A stretch of 64,000 nt of DNA. Source: Candidatus Zhuqueibacterota bacterium. Lineage in GTDB: Bacteria; Zhuqueibacterota; Zhuqueibacteria; Residuimicrobiales; Krinioviventaceae. Below, one piece after another: positions 38,330 through 48,460 of this stretch. Below the pieces are notes generated by a model. It ran no database searches, was not told the DNA's origin, and saw nothing but the letters and a program-made list of their open reading frames with translations. Both the position numbers and the translations under genes were made by a program. The stretch spans positions 62,001-126,000 of the forward strand of contig JAFGSB010000140.1 of the NCBI GenBank assembly GCA_016934825.1, in the 5' to 3' direction. Position 1 is the stretch's first letter. The number at the start of each line of letters is the position of its first letter.

Positions 38330-39514
38330 TTATTGATCCTGTTTCTCCGAATCCGGCGGCACGTCCTCCTTGCCTTCAAGTATCCTCTTCAGCCTTTCCA
38401 GTTCTTTTTCCGCTTTTTCTCTTTCTTCTTTGATCCGCTTCAATTCCTGTTCGGCTGATTCCGTATCCTTTTTTTCTTTGATGATTTGCTCAAATACTTC
38501 GCGCCGTGTTTCGGCTTTTCGCATGAGAATGTCACGTTCCTTTATTTGATAAACCGACGTGGGCAGTACAACAAATTTAGCGCCTACATTAATTCGCCAG
38601 GAACTGTAATTCGGCAAATCATGACGGGATGCCCTTGGTCCGACAGTATCATCTTTATCACCGGAAATTCTGATGTCGCCGGAAACGATAAAATCCAGCC
38701 ACCTGTACGGTTTATATTTAATACTGGCATTCAGATAAGTGTAATTTTCTCGGCTTGCGGCAAGAGAGGGAGGCTTTTGTATCCAACTGATACCGTAAAT
38801 TTCCAGTCCGTAATTAAAACTTTCGGTTGGCAATTCCACGCCGACAGCGTACCGGAATGCCTGACTGGGGTCAAGAACGCTTTTTACTTTTTTTAAATCA
38901 TTGGAAAGCAACGAATCGGGCGCCAGACTTTGCCCGACATCATTATGATTCCAGTAACCCAGATTCAAATGGGCATTCAGACCGTCTTCAGGAAAAAGCC
39001 GGTCAAGAGCATAACTGGCAAGTGCGGTAAAGCCCCATTCTGCGGACCCGACTGTATAATCTTCAAACACGACATTATGTTTTTCACCCGTTGGAAAGCG
39101 GGTTGCAAGTTCCACACCAATTTTAAAAGGACTTTCTTTTACGCCATAAGATCCGATTTTCAAACCAATAAATGTATCCCATGGATATTCATCATATTCA
39201 CCCTGGTTAATGTCCTGATATAAAATGGGGGTGATATTAAAACTAAAATGTTCACTGATGCCGTAATTAACGGCTATTAATCCCTGAACATCCCAATAGG
39301 TCACTGCTGTTTTCTCTTCCTGGGCCTCATTTTCACTTTCCGATACTTTTCCCCAGAAACGGGTATGTGGAAAGACCGTTAAATAACCTTTTTTGGCAAC
39401 CCACGCCGCCTTTGTATGAGTAAGACCCAACCCGCTGTTAATCTCGACGGCTCCGGCAATTTCCGCAAACATAAAAAATATAAACAACAAACACACTCGA
39501 GTGAAAAATTTCAT
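38330..39514 (-). CDS. Predicted outer-membrane beta-barrel protein with C-terminal charged coiled coil
   Basis: ORF 38330-39583; likely start MKFFTRVCLLFIFFMFAEIAGA at 39514. Repeated aromatic beta-strands, then EQIIKEKKDTESAEQELKRIKEEREKAEKELERLKRILEGKED. Confidence 0.8.
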   Translation of the reverse strand: MKFFTRVCLLFIFFMFAEIAGAVEINSGLGLTHTKAAWVAKKGYLTVFPHTRFWGKVSESENEAQEEKTAVTYWDVQGLIAVNYGISEHFSFNITPILYQDINQGEYDEYPWDTFIGLKIGSYGVKESPFKIGVELATRFPTGEKHNVVFEDYTVGSAEWGFTALASYALDRLFPEDGLNAHLNLGYWNHNDVGQSLAPDSLLSNDLKKVKSVLDPSQAFRYAVGVELPTESFNYGLEIYGISWIQKPPSLAASRENYTYLNASIKYKPYRWLDFIVSGDIRISGDKDDTVGPRASRHDLPNYSSWRINVGAKFVVLPTSVYQIKERDILMRKAETRREVFEQIIKEKKDTESAEQELKRIKEEREKAEKELERLKRILEGKEDVPPDSEKQDQ

Positions 39515-39917
39515 CTTTATTCTCCACATAACTATATACTTTTTTAATAATTGCCACATGCGCCCGCCAAACTGACGCCTCAACCTGATCTGAATTACCC
39601 GTACAATATAATTATGATAATTTTATTCTTATAAACAAATCCAAAAATATTTTACTTCAAAAAACAGATTAGATTTAATTTCAAGGTTGACATGCCCGGA
39701 TTTGACCGCGCACGAGTGAACAAATGTAATAATTTCCAACAAATAATCAATACAAAATTAAACTATTAGTAAAACATAGTACATTCAACAACAATGTTTC
39801 ACGTAAAAAATTTTTATTCTGAAAAATCCGCAATTTTAATCACGATGTGAAAAATATAAAATTATTAAATATTATTCAAGTCAATAAAATTCTATACTGC
39901 TTTATATAAACACTCGT

Positions 39918-40961
39918 TTATCTCAAATTGATCGAGCAGCTTATTCTATGCACATCATCCAGTTGATTGGTCACAAAAGCATAATCGACCACAAATTTCC
40001 AAAAATAGAGACCAGCCCCCGAGGTTATGCCGTAAGCGTTTTTCCCTACCCGGACAGCCAGACCTTTAATTAAAAACTCTGCGCCGTAAAATACATTTCT
40101 GTCATATTTTCGATACCGGGACCAATAAAATTTGATCTGGGCGTTTGAAAATCCCAATAACTGCTGATAGTGTAAACCCAACAGGACAGATCGCCTGATC
40201 CGATCTTCCGTTTTGGTGTCCCAAATAATCGGTGTCTGCGTAATATCTGAAGAAGACAATCCCACGGCAAAATCACCCAAATATTTTTTATCGAACAGGG
40301 TTCCAAAATTCACTTTTATCATTGCGCCGATATCAATACCCATTCCGGAGGCCTTTGATTGATACAATTTTTGCCGCACTAATTTAAAATTCATACCAAA
40401 AGGAATTTCAATCGGCAATTCATCATACATCCAGCCAACCGGAATGTTCTTTTTCAGGGCTTTGGCAAAAGAAATGTAATAAACATCCTCAACATCTTCA
40501 AAATATCCCAGCGCCTCGCCGTCCATTTGTAATTCCGGATTGCTGTTTCTTTCCGCAAACGATGCTCCTTTGGGATCAGGGTAAATCGGGATATCATCGA
40601 CTGAAAACCGGGTCCAGTTAAAAGCAATGGTTCCGCCACCCGGAAGCGGGTAGGCAATCCCGGCATAATTATAATGCGCCAAAGGATCGCTGAAACTTTC
40701 AAAAGTCGGCGCATACATTAAACTTATCACCGGTTTCTCTACATATGCCAGCGCGGAGGGATTATAATGAAATAATTCCGCACCGCCTGTCATGGCCCCG
40801 GCGGCGCCGCCAAGCGCCAGCGGCCGAGCGCCCACACCAAGTTCCATGGATGCTCCGGCATATTTACCGTCGGCATATCCGTTTGTAAAACACGCCAAAA
40901 AAACGATTATATAAAGATTCCTGAAAATGTTATAAAACTTTTGTTTCATATTGTTTTTCAT
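39918..40961 (-). CDS. porV: PorV/PorQ family outer-membrane protein
   Basis: YAGASMELGVGARPLALGGAAGAMTGGAELFHYNPSALAYVEKPVISLMY; beta-barrel; directly downstream of porU. Confidence 0.87.
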   Translation of the reverse strand: MKNNMKQKFYNIFRNLYIIVFLACFTNGYADGKYAGASMELGVGARPLALGGAAGAMTGGAELFHYNPSALAYVEKPVISLMYAPTFESFSDPLAHYNYAGIAYPLPGGGTIAFNWTRFSVDDIPIYPDPKGASFAERNSNPELQMDGEALGYFEDVEDVYYISFAKALKKNIPVGWMYDELPIEIPFGMNFKLVRQKLYQSKASGMGIDIGAMIKVNFGTLFDKKYLGDFAVGLSSSDITQTPIIWDTKTEDRIRRSVLLGLHYQQLLGFSNAQIKFYWSRYRKYDRNVFYGAEFLIKGLAVRVGKNAYGITSGAGLYFWKFVVDYAFVTNQLDDVHRISCSINLR

Positions 40962-40973
40962 ATAAATAATTGT

Positions 40974-43900
40974 TTATTTTATTTTTGCCATTTTCCCGGT
41001 CACTTTTTTTGTTTTCCCTTCCGCCGTTGCGGTTAACCGGTAAAAGTACACTCCGTTGGCAATATCATTTCCATCCTTATCCCGGCAGTCCCAGTTAATC
41101 TCATGATAATCCGCGCTCAACGGGTTCGGATCACCGCTCAGTTCCCGGGGGTCAATCTCACGAATGAGCCGCCCGGAAGCGGTATAAATTTTCAAACTGA
41201 TATTCTGAACAGGGATCGTCAGAACGTATGCGAATAAAGTATTATCGATAAACGGATTCGGATAATTACCGAGCATTTTTATTTCAAATTCGTTTGTGGT
41301 TTTAAAAATATAATCTTCAGAGTTAAAAATATTGCCGTTACAATCGGCGCACGATACGGTCAACGTATGCTGGCCTGTCGCAAACGTGGGTTCCAGTTTC
41401 AGGAAAACCTGATTTGCATCCGGCAATGAATCCGGCAGCGATATTTCACTGTTTTCCATTTGCTTGCCGTCAAGGGTCACATTAAAAAGATCTGAATGGA
41501 TATCAATGCCGTTCAGGTCCTGTAAATTGATCAGGATTTGCGGTTCCGGACTGATATATTTATTATTGGCATAAGGCTGGCCGTCGATCGAAAGCTGTAC
41601 TCTCGGCGGCTGCGTATCCCGGGTGGACAAAACCGCAACCGGCCCAGGATACATCAGATTTGCACGAATAAAGTTCTGCTGATGCACGCTGTTGATCCGA
41701 ATCCACTTTTTTGAAGTTGAAAAAAACTGATACAAATCATAATCCGCACCGGACGTGTCGAAATAAATTACTTTACTTTCCGGCAAATTAAATTTTATTT
41801 GAAAGGGTTTCAGTGTTTTACTGTTAATATTCGAAAACGCAATATCATAAAACTTTAGACTGTCGACAATAGCAAAATCCGGCTGATCAAGGACGGCTAT
41901 CTTTTTCATTTCCTTTACCCTGAGAACACTTTTTTGCGGCAATACATCGGGTCCCATAGTTATTGATAATGTTTCATCAATTTTCAGGGTATCCAGCACC
42001 GTTTGATTGACAACTATTCCCTTTGGGGGATCGTAATTAAAAGCGTCCGTCTTGTGTTTAAAAGAAAATGTATTGTTATATCGCGATATATCCTTATACG
42101 CTGAATCCGGATCGATGGCAATTTGAAACTGAAATGTACCGGGTTGAAGTGAAACCGGTATCTGGGATAATGTGAACGAATATGGGGCAATGTCAACGGT
42201 ATCTATCCCCAGACTAATCAGGTTGTCCTTATCCTGTAATTGAAAAACAACCGGGAGTTGATTGACCTGTGTATCACCATAATTTAAAATTTTTGTTTTT
42301 AATGTTAAAAATGTATCGCCTGAAAATTCGATAGAATTTTTGTCGATAGCCGGATCAGGACCTTTTTTCATTTGATAAACAAAATTTTGACTTTTGTAAA
42401 CCCGATCGTTATCGGTTTCGACAAAGAAAAAGTAATTGAGTTCATATCGGGGAAATAAAAGTTTCAAACACCGTTCGCTTTTATACCAGTCATTTCCCTC
42501 TGCAAGCATTTTCAAGGTGTCATTTAGACTTGTACACCAGACATTCTCCAAATTCATCCGGCTTGATATTTTAACATAAAAACGGATACTATCCTGCGCC
42601 GAATGTACGATCTTTGTTGAATCAAACACAATACCGTTTAAAGAAAAGGAAACAGCGCCATGAACCTGTTCCGTACCGATTGAATTCGCGCCATAAAACC
42701 GGATAAATCCCGAACCGGAATTCAAATCTTCCGGTATCGGAATTTCAGCCGAGCATATACCCCCGGTTATGGTAGTATTCTGTGTTTTGAGGTCAACTTT
42801 AATACTGTCGGCAAGATGAAAACCGGCTTGCCCATCGTTAAAGGGGGTACTACAACTCACTGTCAGGGTATCCCCGGGGAAAGGCGTCTGATTGTTTATT
42901 ATTACGGGAACTTTGTTTTCGGGCAATAAAATTCGTGTTGCCGGATCTCCCAACAAATGGTATTGATTAATTTCCGTTATAGTTTGCAAATATTTGTATT
43001 TTGCATAATAGAGCGTTTTCCCTGCAGATATAATTTCTCCGAGGGTCTGATCCGTATGATCGTACAAATAATTTAAAATTTCCTTTTCCAGGTAATAATC
43101 ATTTTGTACCCATCCGAACCCGCTTGCTCCAAGGACGGCAATAGCGCCTTCATTTTCCGTAAACAGCAGGGCATCTGCAAGGGATTCGCGTGAAGGAGAC
43201 TCAAAAGCGCCGGTAAAACAAGTCATACTCAGAATAAATGTCAACTTGCCCTGGCTGTAGATCTGAGTTGCATCCTCAATTCTTAACAAACCGTTATCCG
43301 CCCAAATCGCACCGCCGCCATGCCCGTGAAAAGTTATGACGGCGCATCCCTCGTTAAAATAATCAAGCAGGTCGAGCGTGCCGCCAAAGAAAGGATCGTT
43401 TTTCAGGGTTTGGTCTTTAAAAGTGAATAATCTGTTCACGTCAAAACGGGGCGGCGCTTTCAAAGCCAATTCTTCGCCCTGGTCCCTGAATTCCTTCCCG
43501 TTGCCGCCAATATATAGCAAACGATTCCGCCAATCACCGGACGGTGCGGCTGTTTCATAGTTAACTATTTTCGCGACCATTTGCTCAAGCTGAACCGGAT
43601 CACGTGCCGGCAGCCGACCGATATAAATGTCCGATATCTCATCGTCGCCGTCAATCAATGTATACCAGTAGTCGCTTGCAGCAGCCCCAAAACCGTATGT
43701 CTGCCGCATGTAAACAGGAACGAGGTCCAGTGTATCCGGTTCGCTGGTATATCTCACGTAACTCCCGTCACCGACCAGCAGTACATATTTCAACTGCGGG
43801 GACGCCCAATTGTTATATGCCCATCTTAAAAATTCTTTGATTGCATAAGGACTGGGTTTTCCATAATTGAATTCATCAAATATATCCTGAACATCAATTT

Positions 43901-45812
43901 TCAGGGTCCGGTATCCAAAGGATTGCCTTAATTGAACCAGTTCATCCAACGCCGGCGTGTTTACAAATCTGTTATGTGAAATGATAACATAGTCGGCGGC
44001 CAAATCCGTCGATTTCAAACGGGTTGGGACATCCGGTCTGATGGCAAGCGCTTTTAGCTTTGCTTTCGGACTGACGGCAATATATTCCGTTTGCTTTGAG
44101 CTGATATAATCGGCAAAACTGATTTGATAGGAGGTAAAACCTTTAAAATCGGTAGTTTCTGTAACTGTCCCTCCGACAATTTTATTGTGATTTAATTTAA
44201 AAATTTCAATGTTTTCGTCTTCAAAGCCGTCAATCCGGAATAAAAAATCGCCGGAATCATAGTCCGGTGGGATCGTGAATTTTAAAAAACCGTCCTGGGC
44301 GCGGTATAACCTGGGATAGGTTACTTCGAACCAGTTTAGCATAACGAAATCAAATTCCTGCGCGTCATTTTCATTAACGATCGTCAGAACATTGGTCCCG
44401 CTGGTCAGATCGGCGCCGGTAATCAACTGGTCATTCGTCATATTCAAATCAATATAATTTTGCTGAAACCAGCGTCCCTTAACGAAAAAATTCTTATTCA
44501 AATAGGCCGAAATATTATGAGATGTCGTATCCGTCACCGTTCTGCCGCACATTAACAACCGGCAGAGCACACCCAGTTTTGACTGCGGATCAGGATGCCA
44601 CAACTCGAATTCGTATTCTTCTTTCAAACCGGCTTTAATGCCGCCATCATAAAACCAGTGGTCTCTTATCGAGTCGGACTCTACGCTGCTTAACCGGTCA
44701 TAATAAACATCTGATTCCACATGAACTGTTTGATGAAAAGAAAACGGACTGTTATACTGTATTCCGGGGGTTTCGGAAACAAGCCCTTCTTCTTCACCCA
44801 TCCATTCCCCTTTTTGGCCTCCCCACGATAACCAGTAAACATTTGATTTCGAATAAGGATCAATATACAGATCAGTGCCGGTTTTTTTATAGGACTGCCG
44901 GTTATACTCTCCCCAGAATTCGAAATAATCATCCCTGTCAAATTGACCGTCATTCCAGCCTTTAACATATATCGGGACATTTTTGCCGTCAAGAGTCAGC
45001 TTTAAGGTTTTGAAATCGATGTCCCGTAAACGGAGCCCGGCCGCACTTAAATCCAAACCGCTGATGTGATAAAAGCCATCCTGATCGATTATTATTTTCC
45101 ATCTTTCGGTTTCTGATTGCTCCTTTTTCGCCAGGGGATACGGTCTTTGCTTTTTTTCTTTAAATTTTGTCTGCGAAAGGACCCCTAAATTGTTTATATA
45201 ATTCAAGTCATCCCTGCCGACAGGAACTTTTTCTTTGCTGCCTGTTACTTTAATCTCAAAAATAATTTCCGAGTTTACAATCAATTCATTTGCGCGGCTG
45301 TCAAAAGTACAGGGGAATAAATCGATACCCCACAGGTAATTCCCTCTGTAGGCGCCTTTATAATGTAATTCAACCGGCGATGTTACAGACCGGTTGTCAA
45401 GATCAACTGTTTTATTTACTATAAAAAAATCCATGTCGTCGGTTCCGACAGGTTTATCCAAACTGCAGGGTTTGGGCGGATTAACGGGTATGCGGTACCC
45501 TTTACTCGATAAAACAACAACTCCTGCCGTTTTACCGGCAAGATGAATCATTTCCGACTTGAACGGTAATTGATACAAATTATCCTGAACAAAAAAGGTC
45601 CCCTCCGGTAACGATATATCCGAATATAATTTATTGTCGATCACAACAGTTTTTATATCAGGTTGAGAAAACTGTGCGCTTATTCTGATGATATTTTCAG
45701 TTTGTTCAATAATTTTAATTGTTTGTTGAGCAGGTAACTGTGATGAAAAAACCCATAAACTGATGAAAAGCGGGATCATCCCTTTCAACGACAAAGTATC
45801 TCTTCCGTTCAT
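40974..45812 (-). CDS. porU: Type IX secretion system sortase PorU (C25 gingipain-like)
   Basis: C25 region YVIISHNRFVNTPALDELVQLRQSFGYRTLKIDVQDIFDEFNYG; YVLLVGDGSY; CAVITFHGHGGGAIW (His) and FILSMTCFTGAFESP (Cys); C-terminal FlgD-like NYPNPFIDNTLFAYVL. Confidence 0.93.
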   Translation of the reverse strand: MNGRDTLSLKGMIPLFISLWVFSSQLPAQQTIKIIEQTENIIRISAQFSQPDIKTVVIDNKLYSDISLPEGTFFVQDNLYQLPFKSEMIHLAGKTAGVVVLSSKGYRIPVNPPKPCSLDKPVGTDDMDFFIVNKTVDLDNRSVTSPVELHYKGAYRGNYLWGIDLFPCTFDSRANELIVNSEIIFEIKVTGSKEKVPVGRDDLNYINNLGVLSQTKFKEKKQRPYPLAKKEQSETERWKIIIDQDGFYHISGLDLSAAGLRLRDIDFKTLKLTLDGKNVPIYVKGWNDGQFDRDDYFEFWGEYNRQSYKKTGTDLYIDPYSKSNVYWLSWGGQKGEWMGEEEGLVSETPGIQYNSPFSFHQTVHVESDVYYDRLSSVESDSIRDHWFYDGGIKAGLKEEYEFELWHPDPQSKLGVLCRLLMCGRTVTDTTSHNISAYLNKNFFVKGRWFQQNYIDLNMTNDQLITGADLTSGTNVLTIVNENDAQEFDFVMLNWFEVTYPRLYRAQDGFLKFTIPPDYDSGDFLFRIDGFEDENIEIFKLNHNKIVGGTVTETTDFKGFTSYQISFADYISSKQTEYIAVSPKAKLKALAIRPDVPTRLKSTDLAADYVIISHNRFVNTPALDELVQLRQSFGYRTLKIDVQDIFDEFNYGKPSPYAIKEFLRWAYNNWASPQLKYVLLVGDGSYVRYTSEPDTLDLVPVYMRQTYGFGAAASDYWYTLIDGDDEISDIYIGRLPARDPVQLEQMVAKIVNYETAAPSGDWRNRLLYIGGNGKEFRDQGEELALKAPPRFDVNRLFTFKDQTLKNDPFFGGTLDLLDYFNEGCAVITFHGHGGGAIWADNGLLRIEDATQIYSQGKLTFILSMTCFTGAFESPSRESLADALLFTENEGAIAVLGASGFGWVQNDYYLEKEILNYLYDHTDQTLGEIISAGKTLYYAKYKYLQTITEINQYHLLGDPATRILLPENKVPVIINNQTPFPGDTLTVSCSTPFNDGQAGFHLADSIKVDLKTQNTTITGGICSAEIPIPEDLNSGSGFIRFYGANSIGTEQVHGAVSFSLNGIVFDSTKIVHSAQDSIRFYVKISSRMNLENVWCTSLNDTLKMLAEGNDWYKSERCLKLLFPRYELNYFFFVETDNDRVYKSQNFVYQMKKGPDPAIDKNSIEFSGDTFLTLKTKILNYGDTQVNQLPVVFQLQDKDNLISLGIDTVDIAPYSFTLSQIPVSLQPGTFQFQIAIDPDSAYKDISRYNNTFSFKHKTDAFNYDPPKGIVVNQTVLDTLKIDETLSITMGPDVLPQKSVLRVKEMKKIAVLDQPDFAIVDSLKFYDIAFSNINSKTLKPFQIKFNLPESKVIYFDTSGADYDLYQFFSTSKKWIRINSVHQQNFIRANLMYPGPVAVLSTRDTQPPRVQLSIDGQPYANNKYISPEPQILINLQDLNGIDIHSDLFNVTLDGKQMENSEISLPDSLPDANQVFLKLEPTFATGQHTLTVSCADCNGNIFNSEDYIFKTTNEFEIKMLGNYPNPFIDNTLFAYVLTIPVQNISLKIYTASGRLIREIDPRELSGDPNPLSADYHEINWDCRDKDGNDIANGVYFYRLTATAEGKTKKVTGKMAKIK

Positions 45813-45908
45813 ATTCTATAGGTATTAGAGTTAAATTATGGTTTAAATTTGAATAAATTAACGATTTATATAAAGTAAATCAACATAAATTTATTTTTAT
45901 GCATTGTT

Positions 45909-46571
45909 TCACTCTAAAAAAAGGATTGTTTTATCTTCCTGAATGATAAAATCTTTGGATTTGTAGGAAAGAACCTTGTCCCCAAAGCCCATTGCATTTA
46001 ACAAAACACCAAATATCTTATTCTGGCCGCTTTTCTTTGGTTTTTCTTTTTCTTCTGAATTCGGATTTCCGGATAACCAGTCGCTTAAATCCTGGTAGGT
46101 TTCCGCAGATACAGGCATAAAGGTCGTTTCAATACTGATATAATATTTGTTATTCGGTTCAAGTTCGGATATATCGATCAGGGGAAAATTATTCACCCTG
46201 GAACAAAATTCACGTACCGTCTCCACCTGGGTTGTCAGCCGGTTTTCGGTATCGGTAATAATTCGAAATTTATCCTCCCAATTATCATAATAAAGTTTTA
46301 TCGAAACAAACACTTCTGATGAAATGGCGCTGAACAGTTTTTTGCTTTTCCATAAACGAATATGATGCAGCACCTCCGACGTGAGCCCCCTTTCCAATCC
46401 CTGTATCGTATTATTACTAATTAAACCGTCAATATGATAACTTAAAACCAGGTTATTACTGTTAACCGTTAGACTGTCAACCATTATTTTTTTTTCGGCT
46501 GCCTGTACTGTAACCAAAAAAAATAACAGAATAAGAATGATAATATAAAAACAACGTATTATATATCTCAT
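45909..46571 (-). CDS. DUF4390-like secreted protein
   Basis: Signal peptide; VLSYHIDGLISNNTIQGLERGLTSEVLHHIRLWKSK; REFCSRVNNFPLIDISELEPNNKYYISI. Confidence 0.65.
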   Translation of the reverse strand: MRYIIRCFYIIILILLFFLVTVQAAEKKIMVDSLTVNSNNLVLSYHIDGLISNNTIQGLERGLTSEVLHHIRLWKSKKLFSAISSEVFVSIKLYYDNWEDKFRIITDTENRLTTQVETVREFCSRVNNFPLIDISELEPNNKYYISIETTFMPVSAETYQDLSDWLSGNPNSEEKEKPKKSGQNKIFGVLLNAMGFGDKVLSYKSKDFIIQEDKTILFLE

Positions 46572-46577
46572 AATGAA

Positions 46578-47438
46578 TTAATTTTTCAGACAATCAAAGG
46601 CCAGCCATTCGTCCCTGGCGATTATTTTTTCTGTTTTAAAATTATTTTTTAACAATCCGGCTTTTATTATTTGTTCTTCACTATCCAGAATACCGGACAA
46701 TACAAGCCGCCCTCCGGGAATCAACAATTCTCTAAAAAAAGGCAGGATTTCAATGATCTGATTCCGGTTAATATTTGCGACGATGATATCGAATCCTGTA
46801 AAACAAATACCCGATATTTGACCCGCAAAAAAATCACAGCTCTTCGTCACCCCGTTCTGTTCGGCATTCTTTTTTGCCGTATGGGAAGCAATCGGATCAA
46901 TATCAAAACCGCAAATCCATCTGGCGCCAAGCTTTGCCGCGGTTATGGCCAAAATGCCTGTTCCTGTTCCCGCATCCAGTAAAACTTTGTTCTTAACCGA
47001 GTTATCCAACAGTGTAATACACAGGGATGTGGTCGCGTGAGTTCCGGTCCCGAATGCCATTTCAGGGTCTATTTCAACGACTACCGGGGGCGCGTCCTCC
47101 GGTAATTTGCACCATGTCGGTTTTACAAGGATATGATCGGTTATTCGTAAAGGCGCGTAATGTTTCTTCCATTCACTGTTCCAATCTTTATCCGCAAATT
47201 CCGAGATAGTGAGCTCTGAATCGGATGTCGTAAATCCCATATCTTTCAATGATTGAATATACGACAAAACTTTTTCCTCCAGGACTGTCCGGTCTACAGT
47301 CGACGGAAAATACGAATGGATAAACTGATCCTGCTCGACAATTCCAACAGAACCCAAATCAAATAAAAAATTACATAAAGCATCCACAGTTTCAGGAGTG
47401 GAGGACACTATGACCTGAAACCAGTTTTTATTATCCAT
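46578..47438 (-). CDS. prmA: Ribosomal protein L11 methyltransferase
   Basis: DPEMAFGTGTHATTSLCITLL; LLDAGTGTGILAITAAKLGARWICGFDIDPIA; DIIVANINRNQIIEILPFF. Confidence 0.95.
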   Translation of the reverse strand: MDNKNWFQVIVSSTPETVDALCNFLFDLGSVGIVEQDQFIHSYFPSTVDRTVLEEKVLSYIQSLKDMGFTTSDSELTISEFADKDWNSEWKKHYAPLRITDHILVKPTWCKLPEDAPPVVVEIDPEMAFGTGTHATTSLCITLLDNSVKNKVLLDAGTGTGILAITAAKLGARWICGFDIDPIASHTAKKNAEQNGVTKSCDFFAGQISGICFTGFDIIVANINRNQIIEILPFFRELLIPGGRLVLSGILDSEEQIIKAGLLKNNFKTEKIIARDEWLAFDCLKN

Positions 47439-47535
47439 AAAGTATAATTTTCAAATTATAAATGAATGATTTAAATCACAAAAGGATATATCAGCTACGT
47501 TAATATAATAATAAAGTTTCTTGAAAAAGAGAAGT

Positions 47536-48441
47536 TTATTTTTGTTCGTAAATGATATGGGTCAACACTCGGCCGACTTTCCCAAGGCTTGAAGCGCTGC
47601 ATTTATCAGGAGTATCTTCAATCGTGTGCCAGTACGGGTAATCAAAATCTATAAGGTCGATACAGGGTATACCATTCTCCAGCAGGGGAATATGATCGTC
47701 GAATACCGAAAATTTAATTGTCGGAATAAATTCGGTTATCCCCAGTTGCGCGGCCTTATTCCAGACTAAATCCACAACTGGCGCGGCGTATTTTACGGAA
47801 AACTGCTCTTTATATATGGCCAGTTCCGCGTCTCCTATCATATCTATCAATATCCCAAAACGGGGAAAATACGTTGACCGAAACTCCCGGGCAAAGGCTT
47901 CGGACCCTTTTGCCCAGCTGCGGTCATTTCCATAATTTCCGGCGTCTTCAGCGTCAAACAAAACAATATCTACGCCAACATTTGGCTTTTGTATATGGAA
48001 CAAACGCGCCATTTCCAGCAATACGGCCACTCCCGAAGCGCCGTCGTTAGCCCCCAATACCGGCTTTATAATATTTTTTGGGTTCGGGTCTCTGTCAGCC
48101 CACGGGCGCGTATCCCAATGCGCACAGAGCAAAATACGTTCGCTTTTTTCCGGTTGAAACGCGGCAATGATATTGGTTGCCGAAACTGTTCGTACAGGCT
48201 CCCCGAACGAAAACATAAAAATTTGCGGGGTAACATTATCGGCATGACGCTGTAATGTTTGTATTAAATAATCTTTGCACTGTTGATGCCCTGTAGAACC
48301 GGGAACCCGCGGACCAAATTCACACTGCTTTTTTAAATAATTGTAGGCATTTTCATTATCAAAATCGGGAACGGACTGACTATTACACCCATTCAAGGTT
48401 AAAAAAATAAAAACACAAAACAATATTTTTATATTTTTCAT
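47536..48441 (-). CDS. M28 family lipoprotein, glutaminyl-peptide cyclotransferase-like
   Basis: Lipobox TLNGC; CEFGPRVPGSTGHQQCKDYL; ILLCAHWDTRPWADRDP; GANDGASGVAVLLEMARLF; DIVLFDAEDAG. Confidence 0.88.
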   Translation of the reverse strand: MKNIKILFCVFIFLTLNGCNSQSVPDFDNENAYNYLKKQCEFGPRVPGSTGHQQCKDYLIQTLQRHADNVTPQIFMFSFGEPVRTVSATNIIAAFQPEKSERILLCAHWDTRPWADRDPNPKNIIKPVLGANDGASGVAVLLEMARLFHIQKPNVGVDIVLFDAEDAGNYGNDRSWAKGSEAFAREFRSTYFPRFGILIDMIGDAELAIYKEQFSVKYAAPVVDLVWNKAAQLGITEFIPTIKFSVFDDHIPLLENGIPCIDLIDFDYPYWHTIEDTPDKCSASSLGKVGRVLTHIIYEQK

Positions 48442-48460
48442 TTTAAATTACCCGGTTCTT

